Source: SZAS-103 sp036496805 (GTDB lineage: Bacteria > Pseudomonadota > Gammaproteobacteria > Xanthomonadales > Xanthomonadaceae). Taken from it: a DNA stretch of 64,000 nucleotides. Both the position numbers and the translations under genes were made by a program. The notes beneath the pieces are model-generated. The model ran no database searches and had not been told where the DNA came from. It saw nothing but the letters and a program-made list of their open reading frames with translations. How positions within the stretch are numbered: position 1 is the stretch's first letter; each line of letters opens with the position of its first letter. Positions 18,411 to 27,132 of this stretch are shown here, piece by piece. Location: the NCBI GenBank assembly GCA_036496805.1, contig DASXKN010000031.1, positions 12,889-76,888 of the forward strand, written 5' to 3'.

Positions 18411-18989
18411 TCAGCGGCCGTACGGCGGCGGCGGGCCATCCTCGGCCGGCACCACCGACACGCGCACGCGGATGCGGTTGCCCGGATCGTACGGCATGCG
18501 CGCGACGTACACGTCGCCCTTGTAATCGTATTCGACGTCGAAACCGGCCGGCTGGCCGTTGCCGCCGCCGACATCCACCATGCGGCAGCCGGAAGGCACG
18601 TAGTCGGGATCGCTGTTCTTGGCCACGTCGTGGCCGATCGCGCCGCCGATGACGGCGCCGCCGACGGTCGCGGCCGCGCGGCCGTCGCCCTTGCCGACGG
18701 TATGACCCAGGGCGCCGCCGATGATGGCGCCGATGATCGTGCCACCCGTGGTGTCCCTCGGGGCCGGCTGCGGCGGGCCATCGCACTGCTGCTCCATCGC
18801 GTGGTAGTTGTCGTAAACCGGGGTCACGCGCAGGACATTGGCATAGCCGAAGCTCACCGGCCGCGGCACCCGCTGCGCATACTGCTGCTGCGGCGGGGGC
18901 GGTGGATAGGGCTGGGCGGCGGCGTCTCCGACCGGCAAGGCGATCGACATCGCCAGGACCAGCGGGGCGAGTACAGAAGCGGTTTTCAT
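18411..18989 (-). CDS. Glycine-zipper 2TM-domain envelope protein
   Basis: A 192-residue exported protein. A signal peptide (about 1-25, MKTASVLAPLVLAMS...AAA) is followed by a Pro/Gln-rich linker and then a glycine-zipper 2TM domain at about 80-120 (GGTIIGAIIGGALGHTVGKG, then VGGAVIGGAIGHDVAK). This resembles the rickettsial 17-kDa antigen/SlyB fold, although no lipobox cysteine follows the signal. The C-terminal 50 residues are a small beta-type tail. Outer-membrane or periplasmic role inferred. It has its own terminator and is separate from the arg operon. Confidence 0.85.
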   Translation of the reverse strand: MKTASVLAPLVLAMSIALPVGDAAAQPYPPPPPQQQYAQRVPRPVSFGYANVLRVTPVYDNYHAMEQQCDGPPQPAPRDTTGGTIIGAIIGGALGHTVGKGDGRAAATVGGAVIGGAIGHDVAKNSDPDYVPSGCRMVDVGGGNGQPAGFDVEYDYKGDVYVARMPYDPGNRIRVRVSVVPAEDGPPPPYGR

Positions 18990-19136
18990 CGGGGACTCCT
19001 GAGGGTTCTCTGAAGCCTTGTGCTCTCGAGGCTTGCGGCCATTTCATCATCCAATCGCTTAACCCTGCCTGATAACGCTTTCTGAACAATGTCCGATTGG
19101 TAGACTGGTCGTCTTTCCCGTTCATCGACGCCTTCC

Positions 19137-20507
19137 GTGCACCTCTACGACACCCTGACCCGCCAGGTCAAAGAGTTCCAACCCGCCGATCCGGACCGCG
19201 TGACCCTCTACGTCTGCGGCCCGACGGTCTACAACTACATCCACATCGGCAACGCCCGCACCTTCACGGTGTTCGACCTGCTGGCGCGGACGCTCAAGCG
19301 GCGTTTCCCGAACGTCGTCTACGCCCGCAACATCACCGACATCGACGACAAGATCAACGCCGCCGCGCGCGAGCAGGGCGCGCCGATCGGCGCCATCACC
19401 TCGCGCTTCGACGCAGCCTTCAGCGAGGACATGCAGGCTCTCGGATTGCTCACGCCCGACGTGGTGCCCTACGCCACCGCGCACGTCGCGCAGATCATCG
19501 CGATGTGCGAACGCCTGATCGCCAGCGGCCATGCCTACGCCGCCGAGGGCCACGTGCTGTTCTCGGTCGCCAGCTATCCACAGTATGGCCAGCTCTCGCG
19601 CCGCGATCCCGAGGAGATGCTCGCCGGCGCGCGCATCGATGTCGCGCCCTACAAGCGCGATCCGGGCGACTTCGTGCTCTGGAAACCCTCCGACGACACG
19701 CTGCCCGGCTGGGATTCGCCCTGGGGCCGCGGCCGCCCGGGCTGGCACATCGAGTGCTCGGCGATGGCCGAAACCCACCTGGGCGAGACCATCGACCTCC
19801 ACGGCGGCGGCATGGACCTGCAGTTCCCGCACCACGAGAACGAGATCGCCCAGAGCCAGTGCGCGCACGGCGGCAAGGTTTTCGCGCGCCACTGGATGCA
19901 CAGCGGCATGCTCAACCTCGGCAACGAGAAGATGTCCAAGTCGCTGGGCAATACCTTCCGCGTGCACGATCTGCTGCGCGAAGCACCACCGGAGGCACTG
20001 CGTTATGCCCTGCTCTCGGGACACTACCGGCAGCCGCTGGAATGGAGTCCGGCGCTGATCGAGCAGAGCCGAAGCACTCTCAACCGCCTTTACCAGACAT
20101 TGAGCGACCTCGCGGACGTTACCCTCGATCCGACCACCATCGCCATCCCGCCTGCCATCGAGCAAGCCCTCGACGACGACCTCGACACGCCCCGGGTGCT
20201 CGCCGAGATCGCCGGCATCGCGGCGGCGGCGCGCAAGGCGACCGACACCGCGGAGCGCGCGGCGCGCAAGGCGGACCTGCTCGGCGCGGGATACGCGCTC
20301 AACCTGCTCCAGTCCGACCCCGACACGTGGTTCGGACGCGGCGCCGAAGGTGGCGACGACACTCGGATCCAGGGACTCATCGACGAGCGCAACGCCGCCA
20401 AGGCGACGCGCGATTTCCAGCGCGCCGACGCGATCCGCAAGCAGCTCGCGGACGAAGGCATCGTGCTCGAGGACACACCACAAGGTGTACGCTGGAAGCG
20501 AGCGTGA
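19137..20507 (+). CDS. cysS: Cysteinyl-tRNA synthetase
   Basis: Class I synthetase of 456 residues. The first zinc cysteine is in YVCGPTVYNYIHIGNART, which also holds the HIGH-like HIGN. The others are in the WHIECSAM and HHENEIAQS region, and the KMSKS loop is EKMSKSLGNT. The C-terminal DALR-type helical domain is present. The start is GTG (product begins MHLYDTLTRQ). The stop overlaps the GTG of sufE by 3 nt. Charges tRNA-Cys; linkage to a cysteine-sulfur acceptor protein is sensible metabolically. Confidence 0.97.
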   Translation: MHLYDTLTRQVKEFQPADPDRVTLYVCGPTVYNYIHIGNARTFTVFDLLARTLKRRFPNVVYARNITDIDDKINAAAREQGAPIGAITSRFDAAFSEDMQALGLLTPDVVPYATAHVAQIIAMCERLIASGHAYAAEGHVLFSVASYPQYGQLSRRDPEEMLAGARIDVAPYKRDPGDFVLWKPSDDTLPGWDSPWGRGRPGWHIECSAMAETHLGETIDLHGGGMDLQFPHHENEIAQSQCAHGGKVFARHWMHSGMLNLGNEKMSKSLGNTFRVHDLLREAPPEALRYALLSGHYRQPLEWSPALIEQSRSTLNRLYQTLSDLADVTLDPTTIAIPPAIEQALDDDLDTPRVLAEIAGIAAAARKATDTAERAARKADLLGAGYALNLLQSDPDTWFGRGAEGGDDTRIQGLIDERNAAKATRDFQRADAIRKQLADEGIVLEDTPQGVRWKRA

Positions 20508-20950
20508 ACGAAGCCCACTTCCCCCTTGAAGCCACCGCCGCCGGCGCGCAAGCCGCGATCGCGGAGGAGTTCGGCTTTTTCGCCGACTGGGCCGAGCGCT
20601 ACCAGTATCTGATCGATCTTGGTCGCAAGCTCCCGGATTTCCCGGATGCGCTGAAGACCGAGGAACATCGCCTGCACGGCTGCCAGTCGATGGTCTGGAT
20701 CGTCGCCGATGGCGATGCCTCGCGGCTGGACTTCCGCGCGATCAGCGATTCGGCCATCGTCTCGGGCTTGGTGTTCCTCGCGCTGCGCGTCTATTCGGGG
20801 CGCGGCGCGGCCGAAATCCTGGCCGCCGAGCCGGACTATGTCGCCTCCATCGGGCTCGCGAAGCACCTCTCGCCCACGCGCAACAACGGGCTTGCGGCCC
20901 TGCTCGGCTTCATCCGCGAACGCGCCACGCAGAGCCTGCAACACACCTGA
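20504..20950 (+). CDS. sufE: SufE-family sulfur-acceptor protein
   Basis: A 148-residue SufE/Fe-S metabolism protein. The persulfide-carrying cysteine is Cys60 in EHRLHGCQSMVWI, the family hallmark. It accepts sulfane sulfur from a cysteine desulfurase (SufS/CsdA) and passes it to the Fe-S scaffold. The GTG start overlaps the cysS stop, so the gene is translated by coupling; no separate promoter is apparent. No suf operon is in the window, so it may be the CsdE-like stand-alone type. Confidence 0.9.
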   Translation: MNEAHFPLEATAAGAQAAIAEEFGFFADWAERYQYLIDLGRKLPDFPDALKTEEHRLHGCQSMVWIVADGDASRLDFRAISDSAIVSGLVFLALRVYSGRGAAEILAAEPDYVASIGLAKHLSPTRNNGLAALLGFIRERATQSLQHT

Positions 20951-21007
20951 TCCGAGGTTGTCGAGACACCGGGAACCGCGCCGGCCTACAATCGGCCGGA
21001 CGCCGCC

Positions 21008-21691
21008 ATGCGGCCAGAACCGGTCCAGGCAGCCATGACCAGTCCCCGTTCCGAAGACGCCGCCGACGACACCTCCAATTCGCGCGAGGCGCTGGATGCC
21101 CTGCTCGACGACATGATCGAGCATCCGGAACACCGCACGGCGATCACCGAGGAGATCGAGCGCCGCTTCGGCCAGCAGCAAGCCACGCTGATCCTCGACA
21201 TGACCGGCTTCACGCGCACCACGCGCACCCACGGCATCGTGCAATTCCTGCTGATGATCCACCAGATGCATCGCATGTGCTGTCCCTCGATCGGCGAGCA
21301 CGGCGGCAAGCTGGTCAAGACCGAGGCGGACAACCTTTTCTGCCTGTTCCCGGACGTCCCCTCGGCGCTGGTCGCCGCGCACGACATCATCGGCCGCCTC
21401 CAGACCGCGAACCTCGTGCTGCCCGAGGACCGCCGCCTGTATGCCTCGATCGGCATCGGCTACGGCTACATCCTCAACATCGCCGACGAGGACCTGTTCG
21501 GCGACGAGGTCAACCTCGCCTGCAAGCTCAGCGAGGACATCGGCGAGAGAAATGCGATCCTGTTCACCGAGCGCGCGCGCGAGCAGCTCAGCGACGAGCA
21601 GGCAGACACCGACATCCGCGAGGTCAGCATCTCGGGCATCTCGCTGGTCTACCACGAACTCAGGCACGTCCCGAGGACCGGGACGGAGTGA
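21008..21691 (+). CDS. Class III adenylate/guanylate cyclase-like protein, degenerate
   Basis: A 227-residue soluble protein with a single class III cyclase homology domain (about 55-215). The first metal Asp64 is in LILDMTGFTRTT. The second metal motif reads KTEADNLFCLF with Asp108. The LFGDEVNLACKLSEDIG segment keeps the transition-state Asn169 but has Lys173 where Arg is usual. It could be a weak or altered cyclase, or a nucleotide sensor. A TACAAT -10-like element lies at 20987-20992, about 16 nt before the ATG; an ATG at 21035 is an alternative start. Followed by a GNAT gene with almost no gap. Confidence 0.8.
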   Translation: MRPEPVQAAMTSPRSEDAADDTSNSREALDALLDDMIEHPEHRTAITEEIERRFGQQQATLILDMTGFTRTTRTHGIVQFLLMIHQMHRMCCPSIGEHGGKLVKTEADNLFCLFPDVPSALVAAHDIIGRLQTANLVLPEDRRLYASIGIGYGYILNIADEDLFGDEVNLACKLSEDIGERNAILFTERAREQLSDEQADTDIREVSISGISLVYHELRHVPRTGTE

Positions 21692-21729
21692 GTCCGACGC
21701 TGTTGCCCGCGCGCATCGCCCTGCCCGCC

Positions 21730-22191
21730 ATGGACGACACGTTGCCCGCAACACCGAGCGTTTCAACCCTGCGTATTTCAACGGATCCGGCCGAACTCGA
21801 TGTCGCCCTGATCCATCGCTTCCTGTCTGAACAGTCGTCCTGGGCGCGCGGCATTTCGCGCGACATAGTGGAAAGGTCGATCGCCCATTCGCTGTGCTTC
21901 GGTGGTTTTCTCGACGGCGCCCAGATCGCCTTCGCGCGCGTGGTCACCGACTATGCGACCTGCGGCAACCTCGTCGACGTCTTCGTGCTTCCTGAGCATC
22001 GCGGCCATGGGCATTCGAAGACACTGATCCAGGCGGTGATGGCGCACCCGCAGTTGCAGGGCCTGCGCCGCTTCACCCTCAACACGGTCGACGCACACGG
22101 GCTGTATGCGCAGTTCGGTTTCGCGCCGCCGCGCATGCCGGAGACGGCGATGGAAATCTACCGACCGGGCCTTTACGAGCGGCCAAACTGA
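21730..22191 (+). CDS. GNAT-family acetyltransferase
   Basis: A 153-residue GNAT protein with the pattern LRISTDPAELDVALIHRFLSEQSSWARGISRDIV, then VDVFVLPEHRGHGHSKTLIQAVM, which is motif A with the Q/RxxGxG acetyl-CoA loop written as EHRGHGHSK, and a short AHGLYAQFGF C-terminal motif. It resembles YjcF/YitI-like small acetyltransferases. A GTG at 21688 overlapping the previous stop is an alternative start that would couple it to the cyclase-like gene. Substrate unknown. Confidence 0.85.
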   Translation: MDDTLPATPSVSTLRISTDPAELDVALIHRFLSEQSSWARGISRDIVERSIAHSLCFGGFLDGAQIAFARVVTDYATCGNLVDVFVLPEHRGHGHSKTLIQAVMAHPQLQGLRRFTLNTVDAHGLYAQFGFAPPRMPETAMEIYRPGLYERPN

Positions 22192-22207
22192 ACTGGCCGT
22201 TTGCGGA

Positions 22208-22296
22208 AACCGGGGGAACCCAGTCTAGGGATTAGTTGTCGTCTCCCATTGCAAAGTCCGACGTAACGGACGTCGGATCAAGCTGGGTGACCGGTT
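22208..22296 (+). promoter_or_regulatory. Structured RNA-like element, three-way junction, upstream of the kinase operon
   Basis: Nested complementary segments: AACCGG (22208-22213)/CCGGTT (22291-22296), CCCAG (22219-22223)/CTGGG (22283-22287), GGGA/TCCC (from 22228 to 22247) and a perfect TCCGACGT-AACGG-ACGTCGGA hairpin (22257-22277). This makes a closing stem with two arms. The joining strand TTGCAAAG before the last arm and AAGCTGGGTGACCGG after it resemble parts of the c-di-GMP-I (GEMM) aptamer, but its GGGCAAACC segment is not found. It lies about 115 nt before the kinase ATG. It may be a riboswitch or simply an operator-rich region. Confidence 0.4.
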
Positions 22297-22411
22297 GGGC
22301 GTTATTGTAGCGATGCGGCAATGCATTTCGTGTTCGATTGCAATCGCGTTGCTTTTGAAACAGCCGGAGGCATACGCTCCCCTGCAAGGATAGAGTCAGA
22401 GAGGTTTGCGC

Positions 22412-23875
22412 ATGTCATCGTTCGCCGATCAACGATTGCGCGACCTGATCGAAGCGATGCCAGACGCCATCGTCATGGCCGATCCTGGCGGCCTGATCGT
22501 GTTCGCCAACTCCCAGGCGGAGCAGGTCTTCCGTTACCAGCGTGCCGAGCTGGTCGGGCAACCGGTGGAGATCCTGCTGCCCGAGCGTTACCGGCTGGCG
22601 CATGTCGGACATCGCGGCGGCTTCTTTGCGCATCCGCGGGCCCGGGCGATGGGCGCCGGACTCGAGCTGCACGGCCGGCGCAAGGACGGCGAAGAGTTCC
22701 CGGTCGAGATCAGCCTGAGCCCGATCGCGACCGATGCAGGCACGATGGTCATGAGCGCGGTGCGCGACATCAGCCTGCGCAAGCGCGCCGAGGAAAAGTT
22801 CAGGGGCCTGCTGGAATCGGCGCCCGACGCGATGGTGATCGTCGACCGTGCTGGCCTCATCGTGCTGGCGAATTCCCAGGCGGTGCGATTGTTCGGCTGG
22901 AGCCGCGATGAACTGCTCGGCAAGACCATCGAGATGCTGGTGCCGGAACGCTTCCGCAGCCGCCATCCCGAACACCGCACCCAGTTCTTCCTGCAACCGC
23001 GCCCGCGCAACATGGGCGCCGGGCTAGATCTGTTCGGCCTGCGCAAGGACGGCAGCGAGTTCCCGGTCGAGATCAGCCTGATCCCGCTGCAGACCGAGGA
23101 CGGGTTGCTGGTGTCGAGCGCGATCCGCGACGTCACCGAACGCAAGCAGGTCGAGGCGTCGCTGCAGCAGGCCAACCGCCTCAAGAGCCAGTTCCTCGCC
23201 AACATGTCGCACGAATTGCGCACGCCCCTGAACGGGATCATCGGGTTTTCGCAGTTGCTGGCGGATGGCAAGGTCGGGCCCCTGCTGGACAAGCAGAAGG
23301 AATTCCTCAACGACATCCTCAACAGCGGCAGGCACCTGCTGCAACTGGTCAACGACTTGCTCGACCTGTCGAAGATCGAGGCCGGACGGATGGAATTGCA
23401 GGAAGAGGACTTCCTGCTGCCCTCGGCGATCGAGGAAGTCTGCGCCGTGGTTTCGCCGCTCGCAGGCGAAAAGCGGATCGCGCTCACCCGGATCGTCGAT
23501 CCCGGCGTTGCCAGCGTCAGGCTCGATCGCCAGAAGTTCAGGCAGATCCTGCTCAACCTGCTCTCGAACGCGGTCAAGTTCACCGATCGCGACGGCAAGG
23601 TGGAAATCACCGTCGAACGGCTGGCGACGGGCGCCTTGCGAACGACAGTCAGCGACACCGGCATCGGCATCGCGCGCGAGGATCTCGACCAGCTTTTCGT
23701 CGAATTCCAGCGCGTCGACCGCGGCACCGCGCGACGCTTCCAGGGGACCGGACTGGGGCTGGCTCTAACAAAGAAGCTGGTCGAGATCCAGGGCGGCAGC
23801 ATCGCCGTGGAAAGCGAACTCGATGTGGGCACGGTGGTGACGGTCGACCTGCCGCTGGCGGCCGCGAAGTCATGA
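22412..23875 (+). CDS. Soluble PAS-PAS sensor histidine kinase
   Basis: A 487-residue kinase with no membrane segment. Two PAS domains with PAC ends (about 5-120 and 128-245; each has a RKDGEEFPVEISL or RKDGSEFPVEISL signature) precede the HisKA domain with His267 in NMSHELRTPLNG. The ATPase follows: N-box LLNLLSNAVKFTD, G1 DTGIGI, G2 GTGLGLALTKKLVE. The two PAS units are near-duplicates. I chose the ATG at 22412 with AGAGAGG seven bases upstream. The stop overlaps the next receiver gene (ATGA), which is the likely phosphoacceptor. The signal is probably cytosolic. Confidence 0.93.
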   Translation: MSSFADQRLRDLIEAMPDAIVMADPGGLIVFANSQAEQVFRYQRAELVGQPVEILLPERYRLAHVGHRGGFFAHPRARAMGAGLELHGRRKDGEEFPVEISLSPIATDAGTMVMSAVRDISLRKRAEEKFRGLLESAPDAMVIVDRAGLIVLANSQAVRLFGWSRDELLGKTIEMLVPERFRSRHPEHRTQFFLQPRPRNMGAGLDLFGLRKDGSEFPVEISLIPLQTEDGLLVSSAIRDVTERKQVEASLQQANRLKSQFLANMSHELRTPLNGIIGFSQLLADGKVGPLLDKQKEFLNDILNSGRHLLQLVNDLLDLSKIEAGRMELQEEDFLLPSAIEEVCAVVSPLAGEKRIALTRIVDPGVASVRLDRQKFRQILLNLLSNAVKFTDRDGKVEITVERLATGALRTTVSDTGIGIAREDLDQLFVEFQRVDRGTARRFQGTGLGLALTKKLVEIQGGSIAVESELDVGTVVTVDLPLAAAKS

Positions 23876-24252
23876 CCCAGCGCATCCTCATCGTCGACGA
23901 CAACCCGACCAACCTCAAGCTGGCCTCGAGCGTGCTGGAGCTGGAAGGCTATGAAGTTGCCCAGGCCGTCGATGCCGAACAGGCGGCGGGGATGCTGCAG
24001 GAGCTGGTTCCCGACCTGATCCTGATGGACCTGTCCCTGCCGGGCAAGGACGGCTTGACCCTGACCCGCGAGCTGAAGGCCAACGCCCGCTTCAAGGACG
24101 TCCCCATCATTGCCCTGACCGCGTTCGCGATGCTCGGCGACGAACAGAAAGCGCGCGAGGCAGGCTGCGACGGCTACATCACCAAGCCGATCGATACCCG
24201 CGAATTCCCCCTCACCGTCGCCGCGCACTTGCGGATGAAACCGCTGCCATGA
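23872..24252 (+). CDS. Single-domain response regulator (CheY/DivK-like)
   Basis: A 126-residue stand-alone receiver. Asp9-Asp10 and phosphoacceptor Asp53 (LILMDLSLPGKDG), Thr in ALTAFAM and Lys in YITKPIDT complete the active site. No output domain. It overlaps both neighbours by 4 nt, so a kinase, a carrier-like receiver and a receiver-headed c-di-GMP enzyme are made together. It could relay phosphate or compete with the next protein for the kinase. Confidence 0.93.
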   Translation: MTQRILIVDDNPTNLKLASSVLELEGYEVAQAVDAEQAAGMLQELVPDLILMDLSLPGKDGLTLTRELKANARFKDVPIIALTAFAMLGDEQKAREAGCDGYITKPIDTREFPLTVAAHLRMKPLP

Positions 24253-26936
24253 AACTGCTGATCGTCGATGACCATCCGACCAACCTGAAGCTGTTGCGTG
24301 TCCAGCTGGAGGCCGAGGGCCACACGGTGGTCGAGGCCGCCAACGGCATCGAGGCGCTGCAGGCGCTTACCGATGACTCCACGGTCGAGGGCATCATCTC
24401 GGACATCCTGATGCCGCGCATGGACGGCTACCGTCTGTGCCTCGAAGTGCGCAGGAACGCGCTCCATGCAGCCATGCCCTTCGTGCTCTACACCAGCACC
24501 TACAACTCGCCTGCGGACCGCGAGCTCGCGCATGCGGCCGGAGCGGACGCGTACATCGCCAAGCCCGCGCCGACCGAAACGATTCTTGCCGCCGTGCTTG
24601 CAGCGGCCGGCACAACCCGCACGCCGCCGATGGGTTCGGATGCCGACGAACTCGCTCCTCCCGTGCTCCAGCAGTACAACGCGACCCTCGTGCGCAAACT
24701 GGAAGACAAGAGCACGGAACTCGAACGCGCCTATGACGGCCTGAGCCAGACCGAAGCGCGACTGTCCGGCTTGGTCGAGACCGCCATGGACGCGATCATC
24801 GCCTGCGACGAGCAGCAGCGGATCACCCTGTTCAATTCGGCGGCCGAGCAGATGTTCGGCTGCCCGCGCAAGGAAGCCATCGACGGCCCGCTGGGCGCCT
24901 TCATCCCGCAGCGATTCAGGGAAGGACATACCCGGCAGCTCGAACAGTTCGGCCAGACCGGTTACACCAAACGCATGGGAGCCAAGGCGGTGTGGGGGCT
25001 GCGTCGCGACGGGACAGAGTTTCCCATCGAGGCATCGATCTCGAAACTCGAGACATCCAGGGGCCGGCTCTACACCGTCTTCATACGCGACATCACCGAG
25101 CGCCAGCTGGCAGACGCCAGTATCCGCCGCATGAACCGCGTGCTGACGGTGCTCAGCGGGATCAACACGCTGATCGTGCGCGCGACCGACCGCGAGGAAC
25201 TCTTCCGCGAGGCCTGCCGGATCGCCATCGACGAGGGGCACTTCCTGCAGGCCTGGATCGGCATGGTGGACGATGACAGGAGAGCCGTCCGTTTCGTCAC
25301 TGGCAGGGGCAAGCGCGAAAGCAGCTTTCATGTCGGGCTGCATGCCTACCTGGAACGGCACAGGCTCGGCGACGGCGGAATCCTCGCCACGGCGATCGAC
25401 ACGCTTCGACCTGTCCTGCTCAACGATTCGGCGAACGATCCCAAGGCGATCCGGGCGGCCGTTGAAGCCGGTTCCAGGGCCGCGGTGATCCTGCCGCTGG
25501 TGTGCGAAGGGGTCGGCGTGGGCGTCTTCGTCCTGCACTCGGAAACGGCGGGATTCTTCAACGAAGAGGAATTGAAGCTGCTGCGCGAACTGGCGGGCGA
25601 CATTTCGTTCGCGCTCGAAGACATCCGCAAGTCCGAGCAGCTCCACTACCACGCGCAATACGACCTGCTGACGGGGCTTCCCAATCGCCGCTTGTTCAGC
25701 GAACGGTTGTCGCAGGCGATCCTGGCGAAAAATGGCGACGACAGCATGTTGGCGGCTGTCCTGATTGACCTCGAACGTTTCCGCAATGTCAACGAGACGC
25801 TCGGACGCGCGTCCGGAGACGAGCTCATCAGGCAGGCCGCATCGCGCCTGCAACATGCCAACGAGACAAGCGCCCGCATCGGTGTCGACACATTCGCTTT
25901 CAAGATACGCGACGCGCGTTCCGCAGCGGAGATCGCGCGCGCCGTCGACGATCTGCTGGCGCGCTGCTTCAGCGAACCGTTCATCGTCCAGGGCCATGAA
26001 TTGCGTATCGGGGTCCGCGGCGGAGTTGCGGTATTCCCGAGCGATGGCGCCGACCCTGAAGCGCTGCTTCGCAACGCGGAAGCCGCCTTGCGTCGCGGCA
26101 AGACCACCCAGGAGCGTTGCGTCTTCTATGCCCCGATCATGAATGCGAGGGCAGCCGAGGCCCTGACGATGGAGAGCAAGCTGCGTCGAGCGATCGAACG
26201 GCAGGAATTCGTCCTGCACTACCAACCCAAGATCTCCATGGCGGACCGACGCATCACCAGCCTGGAAGCGTTGATCCGCTGGCAGCATCCCGAGCGTGGC
26301 CTGGTGCCGCCGATGCAATTCATTCCCGTGCTCGAAGAGTGCGGCCTGATCGGCACGGTTGGCGAGTGGGCGATTCTCCAGTCCCTGGCGGACCAGCGCC
26401 GATGGCGAACGGATGGACTGCTTGCTCCGCGAATCGCCGTCAACGTGTCGCCACTGCAGCTTCGTCGAAAGGATTTCGCCGAAGCGATTTGCGCGATCGT
26501 CGCATCGAACCATGGCGTCGAACTCGAACTGGAGATCACCGAATCGGTGATGATGGAGGAGGTTGACCGCAATATCGGTGTGCTCAGGACCGTTCGCGAG
26601 GCTGGCGTCAGTATCGCGATCGACGATTTCGGCACCGGCTTCAGTTCGCTCGCCTACATAGCCAGGTTACCGGTCACCTGCCTTAAGATCGACCGCGCCT
26701 TCATCAACGGCATGATGGAAGGACCAGAAGGGCTGGCGATTGTGTCGAGCATCCTCGGCCTGGCCCACTCGCTGGACCTGAAAGTCGTCGCCGAAGGCGT
26801 CGAAACCGAGGAACAGGCACGCCTGCTGCATCTGTTGCGTTGCGATGAAGCGCAAGGCTACCTGTTCAGCAAGCCGCTGCCGGTCGACCCCCTAGAAAAG
26901 CTGCTGCGGAGCGATGGACCCCTGTCCTGCGGTTGA
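24249..26936 (+). CDS. REC-PAS-GAF-GGDEF-EAL c-di-GMP phosphodiesterase
   Basis: An 895-residue output protein: receiver (1-125, Asp52), coiled linker, PAS (about 170-285), GAF (about 295-460), GGDEF (about 480-640) and EAL (about 650-890). The GGDEF motif reads GVDTF at 545-549, so cyclase activity is unlikely. The EAL domain is intact: EAL at 673-675, ELEITES, DD at 792-793 in IDDFGTGFSS, LKIDRAF and VVAEGVET. I therefore expect a phosphodiesterase, perhaps with a GTP-sensing GGDEF. Coupled to the kinase and receiver by 4-nt overlaps. Confidence 0.93.
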   Translation: MKLLIVDDHPTNLKLLRVQLEAEGHTVVEAANGIEALQALTDDSTVEGIISDILMPRMDGYRLCLEVRRNALHAAMPFVLYTSTYNSPADRELAHAAGADAYIAKPAPTETILAAVLAAAGTTRTPPMGSDADELAPPVLQQYNATLVRKLEDKSTELERAYDGLSQTEARLSGLVETAMDAIIACDEQQRITLFNSAAEQMFGCPRKEAIDGPLGAFIPQRFREGHTRQLEQFGQTGYTKRMGAKAVWGLRRDGTEFPIEASISKLETSRGRLYTVFIRDITERQLADASIRRMNRVLTVLSGINTLIVRATDREELFREACRIAIDEGHFLQAWIGMVDDDRRAVRFVTGRGKRESSFHVGLHAYLERHRLGDGGILATAIDTLRPVLLNDSANDPKAIRAAVEAGSRAAVILPLVCEGVGVGVFVLHSETAGFFNEEELKLLRELAGDISFALEDIRKSEQLHYHAQYDLLTGLPNRRLFSERLSQAILAKNGDDSMLAAVLIDLERFRNVNETLGRASGDELIRQAASRLQHANETSARIGVDTFAFKIRDARSAAEIARAVDDLLARCFSEPFIVQGHELRIGVRGGVAVFPSDGADPEALLRNAEAALRRGKTTQERCVFYAPIMNARAAEALTMESKLRRAIERQEFVLHYQPKISMADRRITSLEALIRWQHPERGLVPPMQFIPVLEECGLIGTVGEWAILQSLADQRRWRTDGLLAPRIAVNVSPLQLRRKDFAEAICAIVASNHGVELELEITESVMMEEVDRNIGVLRTVREAGVSIAIDDFGTGFSSLAYIARLPVTCLKIDRAFINGMMEGPEGLAIVSSILGLAHSLDLKVVAEGVETEEQARLLHLLRCDEAQGYLFSKPLPVDPLEKLLRSDGPLSCG

Positions 26937-27078
26937 GGTTCGCGGCAAACCATGGAGGACAGTCCAGGATTCTGCCACTGGCTTCCAGGAGCCGCGATCA
27001 GAGTTCCTGAACACTTCACTTGAAGGCAATGGGACGCCCACACCCGCAATGTGTGACCGTTCCGATTGGGCTGCCCAT

Positions 27079-27105
27079 AAAAAAACCCCGCACGAGGCGG
27101 GGTTT
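27079..27105 (-). terminator. Intrinsic terminator of the DksA-like gene
   Basis: On the minus strand AAACCCCGC and GCGGGGTTT pair perfectly (27083-27105) around a 5-nt loop, followed by a run of seven T. It lies 28 nt after the stop of the gene at 27133 and may also stop the converging c-di-GMP operon. Confidence 0.9.
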
Positions 27106-27132
27106 ACTGTGAACTGTTGAATCAAGCGGAAA

